64,000 nt of DNA from Nocardia carnea NBRC 14403. Its GTDB lineage: Bacteria > Actinomycetota > Actinomycetes > Mycobacteriales > Mycobacteriaceae. The notes beneath the pieces are model-generated. The model was not told the DNA's origin and searched no databases. It saw nothing but the letters and a program-made list of their open reading frames with translations. The stretch is from positions 1 through 64,000 of the forward strand of contig NZ_BAFV01000052.1 of the NCBI RefSeq assembly GCF_000308515.1, in the 5' to 3' direction. Shown piece after piece: positions 34,210 through 43,700 of the stretch. Position 1 is the stretch's first letter. Each line of letters starts with the position of its first letter. Made by a program: the position numbers and the translations under genes.

Positions 34210-35091
34210 ATGACCGACTACCGCGCAGTGGCCGCGGAGGCCACTCCCCGTAAACGATGTTTATTCTGCGGAACAACAACTGGGAAACGCTCCCGTGAGC
34301 ACGTCTTCCGTCGCGCATTCAAGGGGACACACCACGAAGCCTCGGGACTGACTTTTTCCGCACAGACACGGGACAGTCTCACCGTCTACACTCGACCTAT
34401 TTCGCAGTTCGACATGACCCTGAACCAGGTATGCCAGCAGTGCAATTCGGGCTGGCTGAACGACCTGGAGAACGCCGTCACACCAATACTACAAAAACTG
34501 TCACACTTCCCTTTCGATCTGGTCGATCCCGACGAACTGAAGAATCTTGGATTCTGGGCATACATCCGCGCCTTGATACGTACTCGTATCAGCCCACGCG
34601 GCCACGCGCCTGACTCGATGTTTGAAGACGCACACCATAATCGACGCGTCCCACGAGGCAGCTATATACAGCTCGGATGGTGCACCCATTACGTTTTCGA
34701 GGCAGGCGCCCACCAATCGGTCTTTCTCGATGGCACCTACGTGGCGCATGTGGCCTTTGGGCTGGGTGGCCATCTTTTCCTCGTCTCCATGACAGAGGGG
34801 GAGGAGATGCTTTCACAGACACTCGATGTCAGCCGCCAACCGAGGCTGTGGTTCCCTGGTGCCCTGCACTGGCTATCGCCTACTGAGAATTTTGACCCCC
34901 GTCGGATTCCCCGCATCTTGACAGCGCAGGAAGCGATTGCGGTCGGCTTAACCCTGCCGATCCGGATGGGCGTTAACCCTCTCGTCGATAACTTCGGAAA
35001 AGTGGTCGATCCAACCGTCGTTATTCCGGCCAAGTTCCATCCATCACTCGCGTGGGACAATTTCGTCGACGGGCATGATGACGAGTCATAG
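34210..35091 (+). CDS. HNH-type zinc-finger protein
   Basis: 293 residues. The N-terminal 85 residues show an HNH/treble-clef-like layout: CLFCGTTTGKRSREHVFRRAF, then VCQQCNSGWLNDLENAV. Two CxxC pairs, an EH dyad, and CNxGW match a group of HNH-like proteins common in bacterial defence islands. The remaining 200 residues are not recognised. It could be a nuclease or a nucleic-acid-binding effector. It is co-directional with the methyltransferase operon 236 bp downstream and could be part of the same system or a neighbour. No strong ribosome site precedes the ATG. Confidence 0.68.
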   Translation: MTDYRAVAAEATPRKRCLFCGTTTGKRSREHVFRRAFKGTHHEASGLTFSAQTRDSLTVYTRPISQFDMTLNQVCQQCNSGWLNDLENAVTPILQKLSHFPFDLVDPDELKNLGFWAYIRALIRTRISPRGHAPDSMFEDAHHNRRVPRGSYIQLGWCTHYVFEAGAHQSVFLDGTYVAHVAFGLGGHLFLVSMTEGEEMLSQTLDVSRQPRLWFPGALHWLSPTENFDPRRIPRILTAQEAIAVGLTLPIRMGVNPLVDNFGKVVDPTVVIPAKFHPSLAWDNFVDGHDDES

Positions 35092-35327
35092 TTTACGGGC
35101 TGCTACTTACAGTAATTCGCCATGACGCTGAAGACACCAGCGAACGGCGCAGATTGCCACGCACCGACCACGCAATCACGGCTACCGGAGTCCTGAATAG
35201 CCAGTTGAACGCCAGAGAACCACCCGAACCCTGTCGGACCAGCCAGCAGCATTCTCGAGACCGCCGGATGGACACTACGTCCCTATGTCTGTATCCGTGT
35301 ACCGCCATTGGTCGCTAAGGTGAACAC

Positions 35328-36452
35328 ATGAACCGCGTCGTCCCTGCCCCAGTCGAGCGGGAGTCAACCAGGCCCCCTTCCCGGCAATCACCAGACGAAC
35401 ACCTTACCGGGACGGCGTCGGATACTTTACCTAAGATCGTTAGCCTCTTCTCCGGCGCTGGCGGACTGGATCTAGGGTTCCATCGGGCGTCATTCCCCCT
35501 GACCTTCGCGGTCGATCTGTCGCCCGCAGCCATTCAGACTCATCGCCGCAACTTCAAGGGCACCGTCTCGGTCGCGGCGGATCTCGAGGAACTCGGCGCC
35601 GATGGAGTGCTCGCACACCTTGATGGCCTACTCGAGCCGGGAGACTCGATCGGTGTCATCGGAGGTCCGCCTTGCCAGGGCTTCTCTCGAGCCAACACCG
35701 GATCTTCGGCGAACGATCCTCGCAATCGGCTCCCACTCCTGTACTTGCAGATCGTTCAGGCACTCCAAGATAGGTACACCGTCGAGTTCGTGCTGTTCGA
35801 AAACGTGCTCGGCATCCGTGACGCCAAGCACTCAGTTACGTTCCACGGCATACTTTCGAAGTTCCAGGAGATCGGACTTACTCCAGACGTCAGTGAGTAC
35901 TCCGCTCTCGATTACGGTGTCGCCCAGACCAGGAACCGCGTGATCATCTCAGGTTTCCGCGACGAAATGGTCGCACGGAACTTCAAGCCGGAAAGAGTCG
36001 AAGCCACGAACCTCACGGTGCACTCGGTGATCGGGTCCCTTCCAGACCCTGCCTTCTTCGCTCGTGACCTCGACAAGTCAGCAATCCCCCACCACGAGAA
36101 CCACTGGACTATGCGGCCCGTGTCCAAGCGGTTCTCCCGGCCCGGCGGCGCGGACCGCGCCGGCCGAAGCTTCCGTCGACTGGAGTGGCACAAGCCCAGT
36201 CCAACAGTTGCCTACGGTCACCGCGAGATCCACGTACATCCCGATGGTCGTCGTCGTCTTAGCATCTACGAGGCCATGCTGCTGCAAGGATTCCCCCACG
36301 ACTTCGTTCTCGAAGGGACGCTCTCGTCCCAGGTGGAGCAGGTCTCAAACGCGGTTCCACCACCCCTCGCGCAGTCGCTTGCAACAGCGATAGAGCGCGC
36401 GACGCAACGGGCAAATCGGAAGTCGGCCACCGGTGAGGCGCTAAGCGCGTAA
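35328..36452 (+). CDS. DNA (cytosine-5) methyltransferase, DrmMII-like
   Basis: 374 residues. It transfers a methyl group from S-adenosylmethionine to cytosine C5. Motif I is SLFSGAGGLDLGFHRA; motif IV is IGGPPCQGFSRAN, with catalytic Cys116; motif VI is LFENVLGI (Glu158). Motif VIII region reads YGVAQTRNRVIISGFR and motifs IX-X VSNAVPPPLAQSLA. The short target domain lies around residues 215-290. The first 30 residues are a non-conserved tail. AAGGTG precedes the ATG. In this context it most likely marks host DNA for the DISARM-like genes that follow. Confidence 0.93.
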   Translation: MNRVVPAPVERESTRPPSRQSPDEHLTGTASDTLPKIVSLFSGAGGLDLGFHRASFPLTFAVDLSPAAIQTHRRNFKGTVSVAADLEELGADGVLAHLDGLLEPGDSIGVIGGPPCQGFSRANTGSSANDPRNRLPLLYLQIVQALQDRYTVEFVLFENVLGIRDAKHSVTFHGILSKFQEIGLTPDVSEYSALDYGVAQTRNRVIISGFRDEMVARNFKPERVEATNLTVHSVIGSLPDPAFFARDLDKSAIPHHENHWTMRPVSKRFSRPGGADRAGRSFRRLEWHKPSPTVAYGHREIHVHPDGRRRLSIYEAMLLQGFPHDFVLEGTLSSQVEQVSNAVPPPLAQSLATAIERATQRANRKSATGEALSA

Positions 36453-36585
36453 CTCCTGATGCGTACCCTGGAGGGCCGTGTCCAGACACCGAAAACAACA
36501 AGACGTCACCATAATTCGGTGAAACTCACTAGGCTGGCAGGCACGAACAACGTGTAGGGGCGAGTTCTAGATAAAGGTGTCTGTC

Positions 36586-37518
36586 ATGGCTTCTCCTAGG
36601 GGTGGACCAGTCCAGCTCGTGCTGTCAGAATCTGCTGATGCACCCGGTCAGGCGGCACCGTGGATCGGGCCGCTGTTGGCACTAGGCGCTCGGGCGGCGC
36701 GATATTCACAGAAAGTTGCCGGCCGTCAGTTGGTCATCGCGTTGTCAGTTCCCAAGCGGGACTTTGCGGCGGCTCTGATCGGCTGTGGTTGGGTCCTGGC
36801 GAGCGAGGCGCCTGTGCTCGCTGAACCTTTGGTGGCTCTGCGCGCCTTGGAGCCAGGACAACCCCTCCGGGCGGTTAACAGCCGTCAGGTGATCACCGGA
36901 TTCTTCTCTTCGCTGAACGAAACAGTGCATCCGCCCCGTGCTCAGTTTGCCGGTTCGCTGTGGCGGGTCGACAGCATCCAAGCAGTTGCACCTCTGCCGG
37001 AGCTGGAACAACCCGAGCAGGCGCCTCGCCCCGAGCCCGGAAGTCTCGAGCACATGGCGTTACTCGACAGCACCTGGGACGCCCGGCTGGCAAAGCCGGC
37101 CGCGGACCTCGCCATCGTCGGCACCGCGACATGGTTGAAGGAGGACTTCGAGGCATGTCTCGGCAAAGAGGGCGACCACATCCCGCCGAGCTCTATCGAG
37201 GCGTTGCTGATGCCGAAAATGGGCCGCGTCGCAACGTGGTTCACACGAATCTTCTCCTCCGCCAGGCTCGCCGACCATCTCCCGCTGCCGACGGACTTAC
37301 GCACGGTGATTCTCGACGGAGGTGGCGCCATCAAGTACGTGGCCGAGATCGAAACGCCTGTGATTATCTGCATCCTAGACCGATCAGTTGCAGACGAGAC
37401 CGCAGCAGAGATCCTGGTGCAGATGCGCAATACCCGCGGAGAGCCTGTCGTGATCAGCGACTTGGGCTGGCGCCCACCCACGGGTGTCGAGGCGTTCGCC
37501 TTCACGGCGGCATTATGA
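36586..37518 (+). CDS. unrecognised protein of the DISARM-like operon (first half of a possible split DrmE)
   Basis: 310 residues, not recognised. No signal, membrane segment or classic nuclease motif is visible. The second half has alternating strand/helix patterns (ADLAIVGTATWLKEDFEACL, TVILDGGGAIKYVAEIETP, VIICILDRSVADETAAEIL), like a Rossmann or helicase-type alpha/beta fold. ATG at 36586 was chosen because AAAGG lies 8 nt before it; an upstream GTG at 36577 overlaps that site. It overlaps the next gene by 4 bp. Together the two total about 815 residues, near the size I recall for DrmE of class 2 DISARM, so they may be one function in two chains. Speculative. Confidence 0.7.
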   Translation: MASPRGGPVQLVLSESADAPGQAAPWIGPLLALGARAARYSQKVAGRQLVIALSVPKRDFAAALIGCGWVLASEAPVLAEPLVALRALEPGQPLRAVNSRQVITGFFSSLNETVHPPRAQFAGSLWRVDSIQAVAPLPELEQPEQAPRPEPGSLEHMALLDSTWDARLAKPAADLAIVGTATWLKEDFEACLGKEGDHIPPSSIEALLMPKMGRVATWFTRIFSSARLADHLPLPTDLRTVILDGGGAIKYVAEIETPVIICILDRSVADETAAEILVQMRNTRGEPVVISDLGWRPPTGVEAFAFTAAL

Positions 37519-39032
37519 GTCGTATTAGCTCCCTGAACCAGCGTTACGATGCCTCGGCTGCTCTTTTCCGGAACGGCGTGCAGATCCTCACCGTTGGCGA
37601 CCCCGGCGGTGCTCGGTTCAATCTCGCAGTCCAACGACTGATGGTCGCGCTGCGTGATGACGGGCCGGGGGTGTGGGATGACTTGGTTGGCGCATCGAAG
37701 GCGATGCGCTGGCGGCTGATCACCCAGCCGCAGCCGCTGGAGTTCAACCCAGGACTAATTCATCTAGCAGAGGAAGTCAGACGCTATGCCCAGCGCCTGA
37801 GTGGAGCAGTAGACGATCAGGACCTGCTCAACGAGCTTGACGCGTCCGCTGCGGGTGTGGTCGAAAGAAACTCGACGGTCGGAAACGCACTTCTACGCGA
37901 CTGTGTCGAAGCCGGGCCAGGAACGTGCGTTGTTGTCGCTGCTAGCAAGTCGGCCCAAATTGGCCTGGAGCGGTGGCTGCAGGAGCACGACCTGCTCGTG
38001 CTGACTCCCGGTGAACTGGAGCGTGACCAGCCCGAACGCGACCAGGCGTACGTTGTCGGTCCGCCGAAATTCTTCCGGTCATCACTGGTCACCGCACCCC
38101 TTACCAATGATGTCAGCTTCCTGTTCCCCGCCTGGTTCAAAGACCACAGCGTGCCATGCTCCGCTCTCGCCCCCTATGCCGAAGGTGCTATCCGCATCAA
38201 GGCGAAGCCATTCACCGAGGGCGACACCGCCGAGCCGGAATACAACGTACCGACCGAGGTGACGGACGAGGATGTCCTACTGCCGCATCCCGTGTGGGGC
38301 AACCGCCGGTCGGAAGACCGTGAACCCACCAGCGAAGAAGTTGTCGCACACAAGGTGTTACTCAGCGGCAACCTGGCAATGTGGCTCGATGACGGCGAGC
38401 GCATCCGATCCCTGGATCCTGAGCAGCCTGCCGGTGAGCGGGTCACCTACACCGAAGTCGCGGCAGTACGCGGAGGCACCCACTTGCTGCTCCGGCAAGG
38501 CGTAACCGAACGCGGCGTGCTCTACCACGCCGCCATCGCCGAACTTGGCCATCGGGGCGGGTCCGTCGAGGCCACCCAAGCCTTATGGAAGGACCTCCTC
38601 GCCAGGAGGATTCGGAGCCTCGGCCACCGTCAGGTCGTCAAGGAGCTCCAGGCTTCAGGTGTCAAGTCTGCCGACCGAGCACGCGCCTGGACTGATCCCA
38701 ACCTGATTCGCCCCAGCAGCGACCGAGACTTCGACCGCTTGCTTCAGTGGCTCGGGATTCCCGTACAGCCGTCTTTCGGCCACGCCAACTGGCTGCGAAA
38801 GATGCTCTATCAGGCAAGTTCAAGGATCGGGAAGCAGCTTGAGGTGGCAGTTTCCGCTGCTGATCTGTCAGCGCTGAAGACCATTGGGCACCTCAGTCTG
38901 GACGTCGAGGCCGAGGGCTTCCGGGGAATCCTAGCGACTCGTGTCCTGGCGATTTCACCCTATCCCGAGATCGTGTCACGGCACGATGCGCGGGTGCTGT
39001 TTGAAGATCGGAGTGGACAGTGGCTCGAATGA
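37515..39032 (+). CDS. unrecognised protein of the DISARM-like operon (second half of a possible split DrmE)
   Basis: 505 residues, not recognised by motif. Residues about 125-220 look like an alpha/beta nucleotide- or helicase-related fold without Walker motifs: GTCVVVAASKSAQIGLERWL, DLLVLTPGELERD, AYVVGPPKFF. The C-terminal third is helical, with an element SLGHRQVVKELQASGVKSAD and DPNLIRPSSDRDFDRLLQWL that could bind DNA. ATG at 37515 overlaps the previous stop, and the helicase gene follows without a gap, so it is plainly part of the operon. A DrmE-like role is inferred from position only. Confidence 0.72.
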   Translation: MSRISSLNQRYDASAALFRNGVQILTVGDPGGARFNLAVQRLMVALRDDGPGVWDDLVGASKAMRWRLITQPQPLEFNPGLIHLAEEVRRYAQRLSGAVDDQDLLNELDASAAGVVERNSTVGNALLRDCVEAGPGTCVVVAASKSAQIGLERWLQEHDLLVLTPGELERDQPERDQAYVVGPPKFFRSSLVTAPLTNDVSFLFPAWFKDHSVPCSALAPYAEGAIRIKAKPFTEGDTAEPEYNVPTEVTDEDVLLPHPVWGNRRSEDREPTSEEVVAHKVLLSGNLAMWLDDGERIRSLDPEQPAGERVTYTEVAAVRGGTHLLLRQGVTERGVLYHAAIAELGHRGGSVEATQALWKDLLARRIRSLGHRQVVKELQASGVKSADRARAWTDPNLIRPSSDRDFDRLLQWLGIPVQPSFGHANWLRKMLYQASSRIGKQLEVAVSAADLSALKTIGHLSLDVEAEGFRGILATRVLAISPYPEIVSRHDARVLFEDRSGQWLE

Positions 39033-40732
39033 TGCCTGCCTTCTGCCCGGACGATGCCCCACCAGGTGAGAAGGCGTTATACGCCGCATTGCAGGAGAGC
39101 TGTGACACAGATGGCTGGCTCGTACTCCACTCGCTCGGCATTGCCAACCATGTCCGCCAGGTCGAGGGCGAAACCGACTTCGTTGTGATCGTCCCCGACA
39201 CCGGCATCGTCTTCATCGAGATCAAGTCACACCGGTCGATTAGCCGCCGCGGCGACGGCACTTGGAAGCTCGGCAAGGATGCCCCAACCTCTCGGGGGCC
39301 CTTCCAGCAATCAAGAGAAGGCATGTACAGCCTGCGCAATTATCTAGAGTCGAAGAGGGCCGACCTGCGGTCGATCCCAATGCTCTCAGCCGTCTGGTTC
39401 ACCAGCATCCGGGCCCGCACTATGCTTTCGCCGAGCCCGGAATGGCACGACTGGCAGGTGCTGGACTCCGAAGATCTCAAATCCGCTCCCGACGCGGTCC
39501 TCCGCACACTCGCACTCGGCACAAGGCACCTCAGAGAAAAGAGAAAGCACTTCGCCTCTGGCGCCATCGGCCCGGACGCGGAGGCTGCTGAGCGGATCGC
39601 CAGCCTGCTTCGTCCCAAATTCGAGATGACCACTGTTCCCGGTGATCGTCGCCGCGCTCGCAAATCCCAGCTGATCACCTTCATCGAGGAACAGTACCTT
39701 GCCCTCGATGCAGCCAGCGAAAACCGGGCCGCATTGTTCTCCGGTCCAGCTGGATCGGGCAAGACTCTCCTTGCAATGGAATCCGCTCGACGGGAGGTAC
39801 TGACGGGCAATAAGGGCCGGCTGCTGTGCTTCAATCGCCTCCTCGGTAAGCGCCTCTCCAGCGATATGGCCGGATTGGCTGGCCTGACTGTCGGTACCTT
39901 CCATCAGGAACTGCTCCGCCTGTCTGGGCTCACGCGTGCCCCTGAGCAGGCGGGTTCTGACTTCTGGAATGAAGAGCTGCCCGAACGGGCGATGGAGGCG
40001 CTCATCGAGGGCGGCGACGCGCTGACAAGCGACTTCCTGATCGTCGATGAGATCCAGGACATCGCCACCGAGCAGTACCTCGATGTCTTGGACCTCATGG
40101 TCACGGGCGGCCTGAAGGAAGGTCGTCTGCTTCTGTTCGGTGACTTCGAGCGCCAGGCGATTTTCGAGAACGACGGGGGACGGGAACTGCTCTGGGCGCG
40201 CTCACCGTACCTCTCCAGTCACAAGTTGACGCAGAACTGCCGCAACTTGCCACGCATCGGTTATCAAGTGAACCTACTCAGCCACCTCCAACCCGGCTAC
40301 CAGCGGTTCCGGCGATTCGACGATGGGATTGACCCGCTCTTCCGCCAGTACCAATCAGGGCATGACCAGTCGGCATGGCTGGCCGCTGCTGTCCGCGGCC
40401 TCAAGGACGAGGGCTACGAGCTGAACGAGATCATGGTATTGAGTCCGCAGCAGGATGGCTCGACCGCAGCCAGCACCAACGACCCGTGGCTGCGGCAGAT
40501 ATTGAAGCCCGCCGACGGACTTCCGGCTCGGCCAGGGCAGGTGCAGTACTCCACTATTCATGCATTCAAGGGCCTGGAGGCCCCAGCCGTCGTCGTGACT
40601 GACCTCCATCAAGCCCAGACGACGTACAGCTTCGACTCGTTGCTTTACATCGGGCTCACCCGTGCGACTGACCGTCTTATTGCTCTCATCGAAACAACCA
40701 CGCTCCGGAATGCGATACGAGGAACCGAATGA
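39020..40732 (+). CDS. NERD-domain nuclease fused to UvrD-like SF1 helicase
   Basis: 570 residues. The N-terminal NERD domain (about 15-130) has nuclease-like acidic residues and a lysine in GETDFVVIVPDTGIVFIEIK, a restriction-endonuclease-type core. A superfamily-1 helicase follows: Walker A GPAGSGKTLLAMES near 240, Walker B LIVDEIQDI, the motif-III region LLLFGDFERQAIF, motif IV/V area STIHAFKGLEAPAVVVTDL and IGLTRATDRLIALIE near the end. GTG at 39020 has GGAG 6 nt upstream; ATG at 39029 overlaps the previous stop. Tight coupling to the DrmA gene (ATGA) implies a joint role in attacking or processing invading DNA. Confidence 0.88.
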   Translation: MARMMPAFCPDDAPPGEKALYAALQESCDTDGWLVLHSLGIANHVRQVEGETDFVVIVPDTGIVFIEIKSHRSISRRGDGTWKLGKDAPTSRGPFQQSREGMYSLRNYLESKRADLRSIPMLSAVWFTSIRARTMLSPSPEWHDWQVLDSEDLKSAPDAVLRTLALGTRHLREKRKHFASGAIGPDAEAAERIASLLRPKFEMTTVPGDRRRARKSQLITFIEEQYLALDAASENRAALFSGPAGSGKTLLAMESARREVLTGNKGRLLCFNRLLGKRLSSDMAGLAGLTVGTFHQELLRLSGLTRAPEQAGSDFWNEELPERAMEALIEGGDALTSDFLIVDEIQDIATEQYLDVLDLMVTGGLKEGRLLLFGDFERQAIFENDGGRELLWARSPYLSSHKLTQNCRNLPRIGYQVNLLSHLQPGYQRFRRFDDGIDPLFRQYQSGHDQSAWLAAAVRGLKDEGYELNEIMVLSPQQDGSTAASTNDPWLRQILKPADGLPARPGQVQYSTIHAFKGLEAPAVVVTDLHQAQTTYSFDSLLYIGLTRATDRLIALIETTTLRNAIRGTE

Positions 40733-43700
40733 GTGGACTCGAGGCCCGCACAATCATCGAGAACGAACTGAGGCGCGAACTCTTCGGACCTGTCGGCGGT
40801 GAGGAGCCCGCTGGGAAGCCGGTCGACTGCTCTGGCGGAACGATCTCCTTCTCGACAGCTGAAGAGAGCCGCGGACAGTTCCACGACAGCATCACATTGG
40901 AAGAGATCCTGACGATCGGATCGCCACTCACGCGTTATGGCATCGGCGTGCTCTACAGCGGTGCCGCCGTTGGAGGGTCGGCGATCGGGGAGCCCAGTGA
41001 CGAAGACAATGACCTCATCGGGTTCGCCGGCGTGGCGCACAGCGAAGACGATCCCGAGGGTCGGCCGGTTGAGATCCAAGGGCGGCTACGCCACGACGAA
41101 GCTGATTCCGACGACTTCGACCTCACCGATGCCAACAGCTTCAAGCCCTCTGCCATAGCGATCTCGTTTCAGTGCCGAGTGCCCACCAACGGTTCCCTCA
41201 AGATCGCGGTGACAGGCGCCCACTACGAGCGCCTCAGCGTCCATATTCCCGGACTTTCCAAGCCGGTCGACTGGTGGCGTCGTCGCCCGTTCACCCTGGT
41301 GGGCTCCGTGCCGGGCCGCGTCCTTATCGGCGAGACCCACCGGCTCAAGATCGTAGACACCAGGCCTGAAGGAGATGCACCCGGCATCGCGCCCACAACA
41401 CAAGTCTTCAGCCGTCCGGTGCCTGGGGATAACGATTCCGAGCTCCGTCTGGTAACCGTCGCCGTGGTCAATCAAGTGATGGGCACCGGTCCGCGAAGTG
41501 CGTTGTTCCAGATGGGGTTCACCGTCAGCGCCGAGAACGGTCTCCTTGTCGAGCCATATCCCGAGGTCGAGCTACCCAACCAAGACGATGAAGAGCAGTC
41601 GATCGAGCTGCTTTACCGAAACAAGCGCACCTTCGCCATCGGACATGGATGCGCTGCCGAATGGGAAGGCGGCAGCGGATCGCCTGTGCCGCATATCAGA
41701 GCGGTGGCATTGCCGGCTTACGAAGTAGTCAGCCTGACACCGAGCATCTATCTCACCGATAGAAGCGGTAGGTACCTGCTCAACGCCGACGGTGAGCGGC
41801 AGGCAGTCACTGTCAGCATGAAGGAACTCGCCGATGGCACGACTGAGGGACAAACGCAGGTCGAGACCGTGCTGCGACTCTATGGAGAATGGATTGAAGC
41901 TCGGAAGTTGGAGATCGCGGACCTGCCGAAGCGATTCCGGGCCGCCGCCGACCGGCATATGGGGTTGGCAGACGTTGCCCTACGGCGAATGAAGACCGGC
42001 TGGGGACTGGTGGGATCGGACGAGACCGCCCAACAAGCCTTCCGTTGGGCAAACGAAGCGATGCTCTATCAGCAGGTGCGCTCCAACTTCCCGCTGCGCG
42101 AGGTCCAGCGTGGCAAAGATGACGTTCTACGGGTCAAGGGAGCCCACCCCGAGCCAGACATCCCCAGCGGCAGGGGAACTTGGCGTCCCTTCCAGATCGC
42201 CTTCATCCTGGCAACCCTCCCGGAACTGGTCGACCGGAGCCGGGAGACCCGCCCGCTCGTCGACTTGATCTTCTTCCCGACCGGCGGCGGAAAGACCGAG
42301 GCGTATCTCGGTGCCTGTGCGATCAGTTTGCTGGCGCGGCGTCTCCGCGACCCCCAGGACGCCGGCACTGACACCCTGATGCGCTACACCTTGCGCCTCC
42401 TGACGGCCCAGCAGTTTCTGCGTGCATCCTCGCTGGTGTGCGTACTGGAAGACATCCGCGACCGTCACTCAGAGGCATTGGGCGAATCTCCGTTCGCCAT
42501 CGGGATCTGGGTCGGTAGCTCCTCGACCCCCAACAGCTGGAAGAAGGCTGTCCACGTCCTCACTCAACTCCGTCGCAATCCCCAGGAGCAGAATCGCTTC
42601 CTCCTATTGCGCTGCCCGTGGTGCGGCGCACAGATGGGCACTAAGCCGAAAGGCAAAGGTGGGCAGGATGTTATCGGCTACGAGCAGGTCGGCAAAAAGG
42701 TCGTGCTGCGCTGCGTTGACTCTCAGTGCCGGTACTCCCGCCGCTCCGGTTTGCCTGTCCATGTCGTCGACGACGACATCTACGAGGTACGTCCCTCGAT
42801 CGTGATCGGCACCGTCGACAAGTTCGCCATGATGGCCTGGCGTTCCGAGGCGCGGAACCTCTTCGGTCTCGACGACCACGGAGAGCGAATCGCATCGCCA
42901 CCTGGCCTGATCATCCAGGACGAGCTGCACCTAATTTCCGGGCCGCTCGGTTCCATGGTTGGGCTCTATGAGCCGGTCATCAACGAACTCTGCACAGACC
43001 GCAGAGAAGAGACTGCAATCCCACCGAAGATCATCGCCTCGACGGCGACGATCCGCCGGTACGAAGACCAGATCAAGGGCCTGTTCGGACGGGAAAACGT
43101 CGCCCTCTTCCCTCCTCACGGTCTGGAGGAAGGCCGATCGTTCTTCGCCGAGCCTGCCCGGCAGGCCGACGGGTCGCTGGAGCCGGGCCGCCGTTATGTA
43201 GGAGTCATGAGCGCCTCGCTCGGCTCGATGCAGACCCTTCAATCCCGCGTTGCCGCCGCTACATTGCAGGGGGCCACCAAAGTTCCTGCAGAAGACCGCG
43301 ATGGCTACTGGACGAATTTGAACTTCCTCAACTCTCTGCGCGAGTTGGGCAACACGGTCTCGCTATTGCAGTCCGACGTCCCTGACTACCTGACTGGACT
43401 TGTCCGCCGGGACGGTATCGATCCTCGCTGGCCGAATCGCACGATGGAACTCACCTCCCGGCGACGCTCCGACGAGATCCCCAAGGCGATTGAGCAACTC
43501 CAGGTACGCTACGTGCCGGGTCAAGAAGGCCAGGACGCCATCGACATCTGCCTCGCCTCGAACATCATCGAGGTTGGGGTCGACATCGACCGCCTCGGCC
43601 TGATGACAATCATCGGTCAACCCAAGACTACGGCGCAGTACATCCAGGTCAGTGGTCGCGTTGGCCGGCGCACCGATGTCAGCCCAGGGTTGGTCATCAC

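Noticed and set aside
36577..36585. GTG start three codons earlier for the first unknown DISARM-like gene
   Set aside because: It overlaps the AAAGG ribosome site that is well placed for the ATG at 36586.
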